Source: Prevotella sp. P5-108 (GTDB lineage: Bacteria > Bacteroidota > Bacteroidia > Bacteroidales > Bacteroidaceae). From it: 64,000 bases of DNA. Below, piece by piece: positions 56,533 to 64,000 of the stretch; within the stretch, counting starts at the first letter, position 1, and every line of letters begins with the position of its first letter. The stretch covers positions 1 through 64,000 of the forward strand of contig NZ_NPJJ01000032.1 in NCBI RefSeq assembly GCF_002251385.1. The letters run 5' to 3'. Below the pieces are notes generated by a model. The model saw only the letters and a list, made by a program, of their open reading frames with translations. It did not search any database and was not told where the DNA came from. The translations under genes were made by a program, and so were the position numbers.

Positions 56533-57798
56533 GTGAAACATATCATAACAACAATCATAGTATTGTTAGTCTGTGTCTGTGCCAACGCACAGACATCAGA
56601 CTCTGTTATCGTAAACAAACTGAAGGAGAGGGGCGTAAGTTTCTCTCACAACAATTCCGTAACCTTGCTTGCTACGGGGCGGGAAAAGTTTGAGGATATG
56701 TTTCAAGCCATCAGGAACGCCCGCCACTCCATACATCTGGAGTATTTCAACTTCAGAAATGACTCGATTGCCCGCGAGCTGTTCCATCTGCTCGAAGAGA
56801 AGGCCCAACACGGTGTTGAGGTCAGAGCGCTTTTCGACGCTTTTGGCAATTCTTCCAACAACCGTCCACTCAAGCAGCGCCATCTGGACACCATACGCGC
56901 CAAAGGTGTAGAGATATACAAGTTTGACCCCATCGTCTTCCCCTGGATAAACCACGTCTTGACACGCGACCACCGCAAAATTGTGGTCATCGACGGACGC
57001 ATAGCGTATATCGGCGGTATGAATGTGGCAGACTACTACATCAAGGGAACGGAAAAGGTTGGCTCATGGCATGACATGCATTGCCGTCTGGATGGCAACG
57101 AGGTAAATACGCTGCAACGTATCTTCCTGAAGATATGGAACAAGACTACTGGGCAGAATGTCCATGGTGCCCAGTATTATCGCGGTGACTATACCGACAC
57201 CTCTTACTTTACGGGGCTGAAACCAGATACCACGGAGAGTCGGGGGAAAAAGGTTGTGGGCATTATCAATCGCGAGCCTCGCACAAGCAATGATATAATC
57301 AGGTATTTCTACGAGAACGCCATCAACTGTGCCCAAGACAGTATCAAGCTCATCAACCCCTATTTCACATTGAACAGGAAACTCAAGAAAGCGTTCAAAA
57401 ATGCTGTCAAGCGTGGTGTAAAGGTAGAGATAATGCTCTCTACCCACAGCGACATCCCTCTGACGCCAGATTGTGGCTTCTACAATGCCCACAAACTGAT
57501 GAAACACGGTTGCAGGATATGGATGTACACGCCTGGGTTCCATCACACCAAGATTATCATGGTCGATGGGAAAGTGTGCACCGTGGGAAGTGCCAATCTG
57601 AATGCACGCAGTCTGAGCTGGGACTATGAAGCCAATGCTGTAATCGTGGACAGCCATACCACCCGCGAATTGGATAATCTATTCGAAGACAATAAAAAGA
57701 ATAGCTTCCTGTTGGACGAGAAGAAATGGGATGAATGGCGCACGCCGTGGCAGAAGTTCAAGGGATGGGTAGGACATCTCTTGTCGCCATTCTTATAA
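56533..57798 (+). CDS. Phospholipase D-family cardiolipin synthase-like protein
   Basis: The 421-aa protein starts with GTG at 56533 and has a signal peptide-like N-terminus (IITTIIVLLVCVCANAQ). It contains two HKD motifs: HVLTRDHRKIVVIDGRIAYI (around 138-157) and FHHTKIIMVDGKVCTVGS (around 336-353). Bacterial cardiolipin synthases join two phosphatidylglycerols at the membrane; a secreted phospholipase D is also possible because of the signal peptide. It follows kdsD after 18 bp. Confidence 0.85.
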   Translation: MKHIITTIIVLLVCVCANAQTSDSVIVNKLKERGVSFSHNNSVTLLATGREKFEDMFQAIRNARHSIHLEYFNFRNDSIARELFHLLEEKAQHGVEVRALFDAFGNSSNNRPLKQRHLDTIRAKGVEIYKFDPIVFPWINHVLTRDHRKIVVIDGRIAYIGGMNVADYYIKGTEKVGSWHDMHCRLDGNEVNTLQRIFLKIWNKTTGQNVHGAQYYRGDYTDTSYFTGLKPDTTESRGKKVVGIINREPRTSNDIIRYFYENAINCAQDSIKLINPYFTLNRKLKKAFKNAVKRGVKVEIMLSTHSDIPLTPDCGFYNAHKLMKHGCRIWMYTPGFHHTKIIMVDGKVCTVGSANLNARSLSWDYEANAVIVDSHTTRELDNLFEDNKKNSFLLDEKKWDEWRTPWQKFKGWVGHLLSPFL

Positions 57799-57815
57799 GA
57801 AAAAAGTAAGGAATA

Positions 57816-58412
57816 TCAGATATTTGCGATATCCACATATCCATGCGTGACAGCATAGATAGTAAGGGCCGATACGCTTCGCGCATCAAGTTTGTCCATG
57901 ATGTTCTTGCGATGAGAGATGACTGTGGTCAAACCAATATGCAGCTTGTCGGCAATCTCCTTGTTGATATACCCCTCAACAATCAATACCAAAACTTCTA
58001 TCTCCCTATCGGTAAGTATTCCGGCATTACCGGCAGGAACATCCATAGGCAGGTTGCGTCCGCGAGAATGGGCATGCTGCTCCAGCATAAGCAGCGACTT
58101 GACCAGAATATCCTCTGACACATTGACATTAATACTATGAAAACCCGTAAGGCTTTCACTGGAAGTGGTAAGCACTATCGTCTTGCGGCTATGCTCCAGG
58201 AAGAACATGCGGTGGGCAAGGACGATATTGACCGAAACAAAGAAGTGGAAATACCTGTCTGGGACAGAAGCCTCAAACTCATTGAAGGAGCCATAGAGTT
58301 CGACATCCATAATAGGCATAATACGCTGGAGAATAGTCTTCAATCCTATTGCTGCCAACGTATTACCATCTATTACGGCAATGGCCGGTCTATGTCCTTT
58401 CTCCATCATCAT
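57816..58412 (-). CDS. LuxR/NarL-type regulator with degenerate receiver, in the nrdDG operon
   Basis: The 198-aa protein has an N-terminal receiver-like domain (about 8-110) and a C-terminal LuxR/NarL helix-turn-helix (about 130-195: LTDREIEVLVLIVEGYINKE, then IADKLHIGLTTVISHRKNIM). The receiver lacks the phosphoacceptor Asp: the strand reads FHFFVSVNIV, so phosphorylation is unlikely. Its start overlaps the nrdG stop by four bases, making it the third gene of nrdD-nrdG-luxR. The HTH tail is very similar to that of the hemerythrin regulator upstream (HRKNI..KL, YA...G.ID). A role in controlling the operon is inferred. Confidence 0.85.
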   Translation of the reverse strand: MMMEKGHRPAIAVIDGNTLAAIGLKTILQRIMPIMDVELYGSFNEFEASVPDRYFHFFVSVNIVLAHRMFFLEHSRKTIVLTTSSESLTGFHSINVNVSEDILVKSLLMLEQHAHSRGRNLPMDVPAGNAGILTDREIEVLVLIVEGYINKEIADKLHIGLTTVISHRKNIMDKLDARSVSALTIYAVTHGYVDIANI

Positions 58413-58876
58413 CGTGACCAGAAACGATAGGTTATATCCTGCATGTCACCCGCAGCATCCAGTTTGTAGAGACGCTGGTTGGTGGTCTTGCACTTGAGAG
58501 AACCAAGATGGGCTATGTATGGACCCACCTTGATATAATCAAAGACGTTCTTGGATGCCTGGGAAGAGATACGGAGTCGCCCACTATACCACGCTACTCT
58601 GTAATGAGGGTATTTGGCGTGGATATAGGCAGCAAGCTGGCTAAGATAGGAAGGGTCAGAATCTCCACCCATGAAACAGATGCAGGTAATGTTGCTGCCG
58701 AACCTGGCAATGAACTCATCCAGCACTTCTGTCGTCAATGGAGCACCTACATCCTCCCAAAGGAACTTGCTGTGACACCCAGGACAGTGGCACGGGCAAT
58801 TACTGATATTAATTGCCAGTGTCACCTCGTCGGGTATCTCTTGGAAAACGATGCCTGTATTAACGTACTTTAGCAT
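58409..58876 (-). CDS. nrdG: Anaerobic ribonucleotide reductase activating protein
   Basis: The 155-aa radical SAM enzyme installs the glycyl radical on NrdD under anaerobic conditions. The [4Fe-4S] motif CX3CX2C is Cys27-Cys31-Cys34 in SNCPCHCPGCH, and ICFMGGDSDP (near 67-76) is the GGE-like SAM motif. It overlaps the end of nrdD by 17 bp and the start of the luxR-type gene by 4 bp. Length is typical. Confidence 0.95.
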   Translation of the reverse strand: MLKYVNTGIVFQEIPDEVTLAINISNCPCHCPGCHSKFLWEDVGAPLTTEVLDEFIARFGSNITCICFMGGDSDPSYLSQLAAYIHAKYPHYRVAWYSGRLRISSQASKNVFDYIKVGPYIAHLGSLKCKTTNQRLYKLDAAGDMQDITYRFWSR

Positions 58877-60953
58877 AGTATCTTCTTTCTGCCTCAGCCT
58901 GTCGGGCCTGTGAGAAATTGCTTACGCGCTTGAGATAACCTATGATGCGCGTAAGATAATCTACATTCTTGCTCTTGCAGACAGGACACTCTTTGAGGTA
59001 TCTCTTGTCGATGTGTCCACAATCATTACAAACGGTATTGGGGATATTGAAGGTGAAATAGTTACAGCCTTCCTTGGCAGCTACCTTAAACAACTGCAGG
59101 TATTGGTCTTTGCTCAAATGCTCTTCAAGATTCATGTGCAGAGCCGAACCTCCAGTAAGATGTTCGATGTAAGGAGCGCCATGGAGTTTGAACTTATCAA
59201 TCACAGTCAGCGAATCATCTTCCACCGCATAGAAATAAGAGTTGTAGCAATCACGGGGAACGAAATAGCCATCCTCCCTATCCCACTTGGCATGCTTAAC
59301 ACCCACATTCTCGGCAGGTATCATCTCGCAGTTGAACATGACTTCCTTGCTGCGGTATTGCTTGTTGTACTTCTCAACCAGTCCCAAGACTGTCTGAACG
59401 AACTCCAGATACTGGGGATTGTCATTAATCTTCAGTCCCATAAACTCGGCAGCCTCTACCAGACCATTGACACCGATGGTGAGATACTGACGGCTCAAGT
59501 TGATGTAACCTGCATCAAACAGCGGAAGCATACCATTCTTCTGAAGTTCCTTGAGGTTTTCGTTATAAGCCAACTGCACCTTGTGGCAGAGATCAATGAC
59601 ATGAGAGAGGTATTCCTTATAGTCGAGATTGTGATTGACAGCATACTGTATGCAACGATTCAGGTTGATAGTGAGCACGCTCTTCGAACCGGTCGAAACT
59701 CCACCGGCTCCCAGCGTATAGCTGAACCCATTGTCTTGTATCTCGTTACGCAGACGACAGCAAGAGCTGAGGCTGTCGGCATTGTCGCTGAGATATGTGA
59801 AGAAGCTGTGACCCTCGGAGTACATCTCAGCTGCAAACTCTCCCCACTCCTTGTCCTTACATTCACCATTCTCGGTAAGCATGGCCATGGTCTCAACAGG
59901 GAAGGTAAGCACCGTCTTGGTGCGCTCCTCGTTGAACCACTTCATGAATCGTTTCTGCAACCATGACAGTCCTTCCCAATCGGGCTGGCTTCCATCGGGG
60001 AAATAGAAATTGCCAAAAAGACTATCGAAATAGTACCTGTCATAATAGGAAATATTCCAGAAAACAGCCTGATAGTTACGTGCGCCGGTGGGCTGGTTAA
60101 GAGAATAAACTATCTGCTCAAAGCTGTCGGTTATCACCTTGTCAATAGTGCGCTTCTTCAACGACAAATCAACCACCTCATCAGCTCGCTTGTAGTAGTC
60201 CTGGCCGAACTCCAGTCCAACGAAATAGTTCATATACATCAAGAACTCCGGTGTAGCGCATGCGCCAGAGAGCATAGAGCTGACCATAAACACCATATTG
60301 ATGAAACCACCACAGAAAGACTTGAGGTTGGTGGGAGCGGTAGAGTTGCCGCCTATTGACGACGTGCCACCTATCAGCCAAGGGTACATGGTGATGGATG
60401 CGCAATAGTTGGCAAGCGATGTCTCATCATTCTTATATATAAAGTGGTGTGTGAGTTTGTCTATATATTCGTCCGACAGTTCCTTTCCGTACATCTTTTT
60501 GATGCGGTCGGTAAGAAGTTTACGATTAAGTCTGATAAAACTTGACTTGGGCAATTCGCCGATAAGTGTAGCGATATTCTTGTGCTCCACATTGGCATTG
60601 GCATCATACTTGGAACCTGTAGCGGCATTGGAAGCCTGCATATAATCGGTCAAGAACTTCAGGCGCTCCAAGGTTTCGCGGTCTTCAGTATGCTGCTGAC
60701 GATAAAGCATAAACGACTTGGCTACCTTGAAGAAGCCTTCTGCCATCAGAGCCTCTTCTACCTGGTTCTGAATATCTTCCACCTTAATATTATTATAGAT
60801 ATTAAGACGGCTGATAAGTTTTGAAACATTACCAAGGTCGATTGGCTCATTCACGGAGTCAAATGCCTTGATGATAGCGTTCATAATTTTGTCCATGGAG
60901 AAACGGTCTTTACCACCGTCTCTCTTGGTAATGGTGAAGTTCTTTATTTCCAT
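58860..60953 (-). CDS. nrdD: Anaerobic (class III) ribonucleoside-triphosphate reductase
   Basis: The 697-aa glycyl-radical enzyme reduces NTPs to dNTPs with formate when oxygen is absent. An ATP-cone (about 1-90, TKRDGGKDRFSMDKIMNAII) gives allosteric control. Four zinc Cys lie at 642, 645, 656 and 659 (CNDCGH, CPVCKS), and the radical Gly672 is in TRIIGYLKRVSNFSQ. The long 5' region holds a TATCTTTG element and a perfect hairpin. It is destroyed by oxygen in its radical form, which explains why redox regulators would sit beside it. Confidence 0.96.
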   Translation of the reverse strand: MEIKNFTITKRDGGKDRFSMDKIMNAIIKAFDSVNEPIDLGNVSKLISRLNIYNNIKVEDIQNQVEEALMAEGFFKVAKSFMLYRQQHTEDRETLERLKFLTDYMQASNAATGSKYDANANVEHKNIATLIGELPKSSFIRLNRKLLTDRIKKMYGKELSDEYIDKLTHHFIYKNDETSLANYCASITMYPWLIGGTSSIGGNSTAPTNLKSFCGGFINMVFMVSSMLSGACATPEFLMYMNYFVGLEFGQDYYKRADEVVDLSLKKRTIDKVITDSFEQIVYSLNQPTGARNYQAVFWNISYYDRYYFDSLFGNFYFPDGSQPDWEGLSWLQKRFMKWFNEERTKTVLTFPVETMAMLTENGECKDKEWGEFAAEMYSEGHSFFTYLSDNADSLSSCCRLRNEIQDNGFSYTLGAGGVSTGSKSVLTINLNRCIQYAVNHNLDYKEYLSHVIDLCHKVQLAYNENLKELQKNGMLPLFDAGYINLSRQYLTIGVNGLVEAAEFMGLKINDNPQYLEFVQTVLGLVEKYNKQYRSKEVMFNCEMIPAENVGVKHAKWDREDGYFVPRDCYNSYFYAVEDDSLTVIDKFKLHGAPYIEHLTGGSALHMNLEEHLSKDQYLQLFKVAAKEGCNYFTFNIPNTVCNDCGHIDKRYLKECPVCKSKNVDYLTRIIGYLKRVSNFSQARQAEAERRYYAKVR

Positions 60954-61031
60954 ATTTTTAGTTATTTCTATTCATGATAAACATTATAAAGTTGTTCGTT
61001 TTGGATAACTTTTCATTTTTTATTTCCCAAA

Positions 61032-61054
61032 AAGTTTTCCAAAAAGGAAAACTT
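61032..61054 (-). promoter_or_regulatory. Perfect inverted repeat in the nrdD leader
   Basis: AAGTTTTCC (61032-61040) and GGAAAACTT (61046-61054) flank AAAAA. It lies between the inferred RNA start (about 61091) and the nrdD ATG, so it can be an operator or an RNA hairpin. It is too AU-rich and lacks the T run of a terminator. Confidence 0.6.
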
Positions 61055-61097
61055 CAAAAAGATTAGAGTGATAGTTATTTCCATTTTTTATCATTTG

Positions 61098-61105
61098 CAA
61101 AGATA
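61098..61105 (-). promoter_or_regulatory. -7 element of nrdD-nrdG-luxR
   Basis: The minus strand reads TATCTTTGCAAA; the same TATCTTTGCAA occurs at the hemerythrin-LuxR promoter. No TTTG at -33, which would suit an activator-dependent promoter. Confidence 0.5.
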
Positions 61106-61303
61106 ATAAAAAAGCCGCTGATGGTACAGGATAAGATGGAAAAAGTTCTATCCATTTACATATTTTAAGACTTGACCAACAGGGCGACTGACGGGATTGC
61201 AACTACCGTCTTTCAAGTCATCAAACAGCCAAACAGCATCAACTGCGTGAATGACAAACAATTATAAAAGAGGAGAAATATTTACTCGGAAAATTGCCGC
61301 GAT

Positions 61304-62257
61304 TTACAGTTTGACTGCGGACATATCTATAAGACCTTTGGCGATGGCATAGACGGTAAGACCTGCAGGAGAATGTATCTGCAACTTACGTGCAATATTC
61401 TTGCGGTGAGTGATAACTGTGTTGATGGAAATGCAAAGATGGTCAGCCATCTCCTTATTTGTCATGCCTTGCACCAGACAGACTATCACGTCGCGCTCGC
61501 GGTCGCTCAATACATCTGCATCACTGTTCTTATTAATCATATTAGACAACTTCTGCGATATATTGCTTTGGTTGATTTGCTTTTCAAGCAATCTGACTGC
61601 CGGTATAAAGATATGGTCTTCGACCTCGGAATGCTGGGCAAGCCATGACTCACAATTATAGATATCAAACAGCGTCGCATAAAGCTGATTATTGCGATGC
61701 GCATCGACTGGAAGATACTGTATGATGATATTCTTCAACTCACGCAACTTGACATCTATCTGGTCATGATGCTTGGAAAAAGTCTCCACATCATAGTTGG
61801 TCTGCGCTTTTCCCTGAAGGAGTGCCTCGACGTATGGAAAGACATTCTTTTCCTCATACTTCATATGATGGACGATACTGCGGGCATACTCATCGTATAT
61901 CTTGATGATGAGAGACGCCAGATTGTCGGCTGCGTCAAGCGATGCTATAAGTTCCTTCCTAATGAAAGGCAACTCAAAGTCCAAATAGTATTCGTGCGAG
62001 GATTTAAGATATTGCATCAAAGTGGGTACAGAAAGACGCGCGACATCATCCGCTCCCAGGTATCCATTGATGGTATAATTGACAATACACAGAAAAGTGA
62101 AGCTATCGACTCCCTCATCTCGACAGACCTCTTCTACCGTCTTGTTGCCAAATCCCAGGTTGATGCCAAAAGAGCCAAGGCAGCGCAAAACCGCATAATT
62201 ATCCTGTAAAAGAGTAATCATCTTGTCTGATGCTTCATATAATTTCTGCTTCTTCAT
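61304..62257 (-). CDS. Hemerythrin-LuxR fusion regulator (oxygen/NO sensor candidate)
   Basis: The 317-aa protein fuses a di-iron RIC/ScdA-like sensor to a LuxR/NarL DNA-binding domain. Residues 20-60 resemble the ScdA_N (DUF542) segment (FGINLGFGNKTVEEVC). The hemerythrin helices carry likely ligands His88 (SSHEYYLDFELP), His130/131 and Glu135 (VHHMKYEEKNVFP), His163/164 (SKHHDQID) and His209/Glu213 (AQHSEVEDHIFIP). The HTH is at 247-310 (SDRERDVIVCLVQGMTNKEM, HRKNIARKL). ScdA/YtfE proteins repair Fe-S clusters and bind NO or O2. Fused to an HTH, this becomes a direct redox sensor. Co-directional with and upstream of nrdDG. Confidence 0.87.
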   Translation of the reverse strand: MKKQKLYEASDKMITLLQDNYAVLRCLGSFGINLGFGNKTVEEVCRDEGVDSFTFLCIVNYTINGYLGADDVARLSVPTLMQYLKSSHEYYLDFELPFIRKELIASLDAADNLASLIIKIYDEYARSIVHHMKYEEKNVFPYVEALLQGKAQTNYDVETFSKHHDQIDVKLRELKNIIIQYLPVDAHRNNQLYATLFDIYNCESWLAQHSEVEDHIFIPAVRLLEKQINQSNISQKLSNMINKNSDADVLSDRERDVIVCLVQGMTNKEMADHLCISINTVITHRKNIARKLQIHSPAGLTVYAIAKGLIDMSAVKL

Positions 62258-62355
62258 CGTCTGCTGTTATATAATTGTATACAAAATTACAAAAATCGAA
62301 AGAATATTTTCCCTCCACATTACTTTTTAACACAAAGTGAAGCCTATATTTGTTG

Positions 62356-62388
62356 CAAAGATAAAAAGGATGTCCAAATGGTGCAATA
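62356..62388 (-). promoter_or_regulatory. Promoter of the hemerythrin-LuxR gene
   Basis: On the minus strand TATTG (62388-62384) precedes TATCTTTG (62363-62356) by 20 bp. The RNA would start about 90 nt upstream of the ATG. Confidence 0.55.
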
Positions 62389-62404
62389 CCTAAAAGTAGG
62401 TATT
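62385..62404. promoter_or_regulatory. NarL-type 7-2-7 operator overlapping the promoter
   Basis: AATACCTA (62385-62392) and TAGGTATT (62397-62404) are perfect 8-bp arms around AAAG. Written as heptamers, TACCTAA-AA-GTAGGTA (62387-62402) has the 7-2-7 inverted spacing and near-consensus half-sites of NarL-family regulators. It overlaps the -33 element of the hemerythrin-LuxR gene, so autoregulation is likely. Another TACCTA lies at 62429. Confidence 0.6.
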
Positions 62405-62449
62405 TTGAGTATGAACGCCGAAGACAACTACCTACTTCATAGAGTGGCT

Positions 62450-62503
62450 CTCCACGCTTGTAGAATTAACCTCCACGCTTATGGAGATACACTCCACGCT
62501 TGC
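62450..62503. repeat. Three 21-bp repeats upstream of the hemerythrin-LuxR gene
   Basis: CTCCACGCTT starts at 62450, 62471 and 62492, exactly 21 bp apart, with unrelated spacers. TACCTA words at 62387 and 62429 fall on the same 21-bp grid. Confidence 0.85.
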
Positions 62504-62534
62504 GTAGTTGGCAAACGGCACCGTAAAAGCAATA

Positions 62535-62568
62535 CAAAAAAATCCCTTGCCATCAATCTGACAAGGGA
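62535..62568 (-). terminator. rny terminator
   Basis: On the minus strand TCCCTTG (62568-62562) pairs with CAAGGGA (62549-62543) and is followed by TTTTTTT. It lies 35 bp after the rny stop. Confidence 0.8.
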
Positions 62569-62602
62569 CTTCATTATTAATTATGCTATAATTTGCTTCC
62601 TA

Positions 62603-64000
62603 TTACTTGGCATAAGCCACGCTGCGGGTCTCACGGATAACCGTAATCTTAACCTGACCAGGATAGGTCATCTCGTTCTGAACCTTTGTTGCAATCTCGT
62701 CAGAGAGCTTGATGCTTTCCTCGTCGCTCATCTTGTCGGCACCGACAATCACGCGCAACTCGCGACCTGCCTGGATGGCGTAAGTCTTAACCACGCCAGG
62801 GTAGCTCATAGCTATAGCCTCAAGGTCGTTAAGACGCTTGATGTAAGCCTCGACTATCTCGCGACGGGCACCGGGACGGGCACCAGAGATGGCATCGCAA
62901 ACCTGAACGATAGGAGCAAGCAGGCTCTCCATCTCAGTCTCATCATGGTGAGCGGCGATGGCATTGCAGATATCTGCCTTCTCCTTATATTTCTCTGCTA
63001 TCTTAGCACCATAGAGTGCGTGGGGCAGCTCGCTCTCCTCGTCTGGCACCTTACCGATATCGTGCAGGAGACCGGCACGCTTGGCCTTCTTAGGATTAAG
63101 TCCCAGCTCTGAAGCCATAACCGCACAGAGGTTAGCTGTCTCGCGAGCGTGCTGCAACAAGTTCTGTCCGTAAGAAGAGCGATACTTCATCTTGCCGACG
63201 ATACGCACCAGCTCGGGATGCAGACCGTGGATACCCAGGTCGATAACCGTACGCTTACCAGTCTCAATAATCTCATTGTCCAACTGCTTCTTGACCTTGG
63301 CCACAACCTCCTCGATACGAGCGGGGTGGATACGGCCGTCGGTAACCAGCTGATGGAGAGCCAGACGGCAAACCTCGCGACGGATGGGGTCAAAGGCAGA
63401 GATGACAATAGCCTCGGGGGTATCGTCGACGACAATCTCGACGCCTGTAGCAGCCTCAAGGGCTCGGATATTACGACCCTCGCGACCGATGATACGACCC
63501 TTAACCTCGTCGTTATCAATATGGAACACGCTCACCGAATTCTCGATAGCAGTCTCGGTAGCCACACGCTGGATGGTCTGGATGACAATCTTCTTGGCCT
63601 GCTGGTTGGCATTGAGCTTGGCCTCGTCTACAATCTCGTTGATATAGCTGGCGGCATCAAGTTTGGCCTGGTCCTTCAGGCTGTCTATCAGTCGTTCCTT
63701 GGCTTCCTCGGCGCTCAGACCAGAGAGCTCTTCGAGCTTGGCACGCTCCTGCTCCTGCATCTTCTCAAGTTCCTGCTGCTTTACGAGCATCAGCTTCTTC
63801 TCGTTGTCTATACGCTGCTGAAGCTGGGTGAGTTCCTGCTTCTTTCGGCCTATCTCGTCCTGACGCTGGTTGAGAGATATCTCGCGCTGCTTGAGCCTGT
63901 TCTCGTTTTGCAGAATCTTCTGGTTGCGCTGCTGCACCTCCTTCTCCAGCTCACTCTTCTTGTTGAGGAATTTCTCCTTGACTTCAAGCAGTTTCTTCTC
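62603..64000 (-). CDS. rny: Ribonuclease Y, 5' end beyond the window
   Basis: The frame stays open from the stop at 62603 to the right edge, giving at least 465 residues; the N-terminal membrane helix lies outside. A coiled coil ([20 protein letters not shown] and on, only in part quoted) leads to a KH domain ([20 protein letters not shown]) and an HD domain with [12 protein letters not shown] and AHHDETEME. RNase Y is a membrane-bound endoribonuclease that starts mRNA decay. The apparent start at 63937 is an internal GTG and not the real one. Confidence 0.95.
   Translation of the reverse strand, partial: EKKLLEVKEKFLNKKSELEKEVQQRNQKILQNENRLKQREISLNQRQDEIGRKKQELTQLQQRIDNEKKLMLVKQQELEKMQEQERAKLEELSGLSAEEAKERLIDSLKDQAKLDAASYINEIVDEAKLNANQQAKKIVIQTIQRVATETAIENSVSVFHIDNDEVKGRIIGREGRNIRALEAATGVEIVVDDTPEAIVISAFDPIRREVCRLALHQLVTDGRIHPARIEEVVAKVKKQLDNEIIETGKRTVIDLGIHGLHPELVRIVGKMKYRSSYGQNLLQHARETANLCAVMASELGLNPKKAKRAGLLHDIGKVPDEESELPHALYGAKIAEKYKEKADICNAIAAHHDETEMESLLAPIVQVCDAISGARPGARREIVEAYIKRLNDLEAIAMSYPGVVKTYAIQAGRELRVIVGADKMSDEESIKLSDEIATKVQNEMTYPGQVKITVIRETRSVAYAK

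Larger units (their letters stand above)
60954..61303. other. Regulatory region upstream of nrdD
   Basis: The 350-bp space between the hemerythrin-LuxR gene and nrdD holds the nrdD -7 element (61098-61105), a perfect inverted repeat in the leader (61032-61054), and words related to it at 61003-61013 (GGATAACTTTT) and 61136-61145 (GGAAAAAGTT). No NrdR box or FNR-like palindrome was found. Past 61170 I see nothing specific. Confidence 0.55.
62258..62602. other. Intergenic region rny / hemerythrin-LuxR
   Basis: From right to left on the minus strand it contains the rny terminator (62535-62568), the 21-bp repeats, the NarL-like palindrome, and the hemerythrin-LuxR promoter and leader. No gene is seen. 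Confidence 0.6.

Noticed and set aside
59013-59966. 317-codon plus-strand open frame
   Set aside because: Antisense to nrdD, with no recognisable features.

Overview
The window reads as a chromosome segment of a gut or oral Bacteroidota bacterium, most likely Prevotellaceae (Prevotella/Segatella-like). Four things support this. Intergenic regions repeatedly carry the Bacteroidetes sigma-factor motif TAnnTTTG, often with an upstream TTTG or TTG about 20 nt away. A UpxY/NusG-type antiterminator heads a polysaccharide locus. A secreted nuclease ends in a type IX-like sorting tail. Typical Bacteroidota gene sets are present (nspC, a DUF4924 gene, class III ribonucleotide reductase, lipid A/Kdo genes). 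There is no rRNA, CRISPR array or obvious prophage.

Region 1 (1-11.5 kb, minus strand) is a surface-polysaccharide (O-antigen/capsule) locus. It is read from upxY through ugd, a galacturonokinase-like GHMP kinase, a sugar-1-phosphate nucleotidyltransferase, a UDP-GlcA 4-epimerase, wecB and wecC to a phase-variable-looking acyltransferase, wzx and a disrupted wzy at the left edge. The enzymes could supply UDP-GlcA, UDP-GalA (de novo and by salvage) and UDP-ManNAcA. A dead GIY-YIG gene sits inside it. Base composition shifts from AT-rich at the wzx/wzy end to GC-rich in the middle, so the locus looks mosaic.

Region 2 (11.5-16.6 kb) holds a small-transcript candidate, a tRNA-Ser/tRNA-Glu pair, a striking array of 21-bp repeats, a solitary tyrosine recombinase and groESL.

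Region 3 (16.9-34.7 kb) is mixed core and accessory: a 1332-aa DUF4062-STAND ATPase-TPR protein, a LysR regulator, nspC, a ThiE-like gene, prs and a thioredoxin lipoprotein, a double esterase, an SDR, sppA-lpxK-thiL, tRNA-Phe, a membrane protein with a kinase fold but no catalytic Asp, and an EFR1 ferrodoxin.

Region 4 (34.7-40.8 kb, minus) is a second glycan operon: flippase, polymerase/ligase, WcaF-like acetyltransferase, two GT2 enzymes and a PF14907 nucleotidyltransferase.

Region 5 (41-57.8 kb, mostly plus) is housekeeping: fmt-tsaC-clc, a secreted endonuclease, a ROK kinase, a lysE-DUF4924-rmlD-prfC operon, a BadF-type kinase, an MscS channel, kdsA-kdsD and a PLD/cardiolipin synthase.

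Region 6 (57.8-64 kb, minus) is rny (cut by the right edge), a hemerythrin-LuxR fusion regulator, and the overlapping operon nrdD-nrdG-luxR. The two regulators share the same type of DNA-binding tail and bracket the oxygen-sensitive class III ribonucleotide reductase. A NarL-like 7-2-7 operator lies on the promoter of the hemerythrin regulator. I regard this as the most coherent undescribed-looking system here, followed by the DUF4062-STAND protein, the UDP-GalA salvage module and the recurrent 21-bp intergenic arrays.
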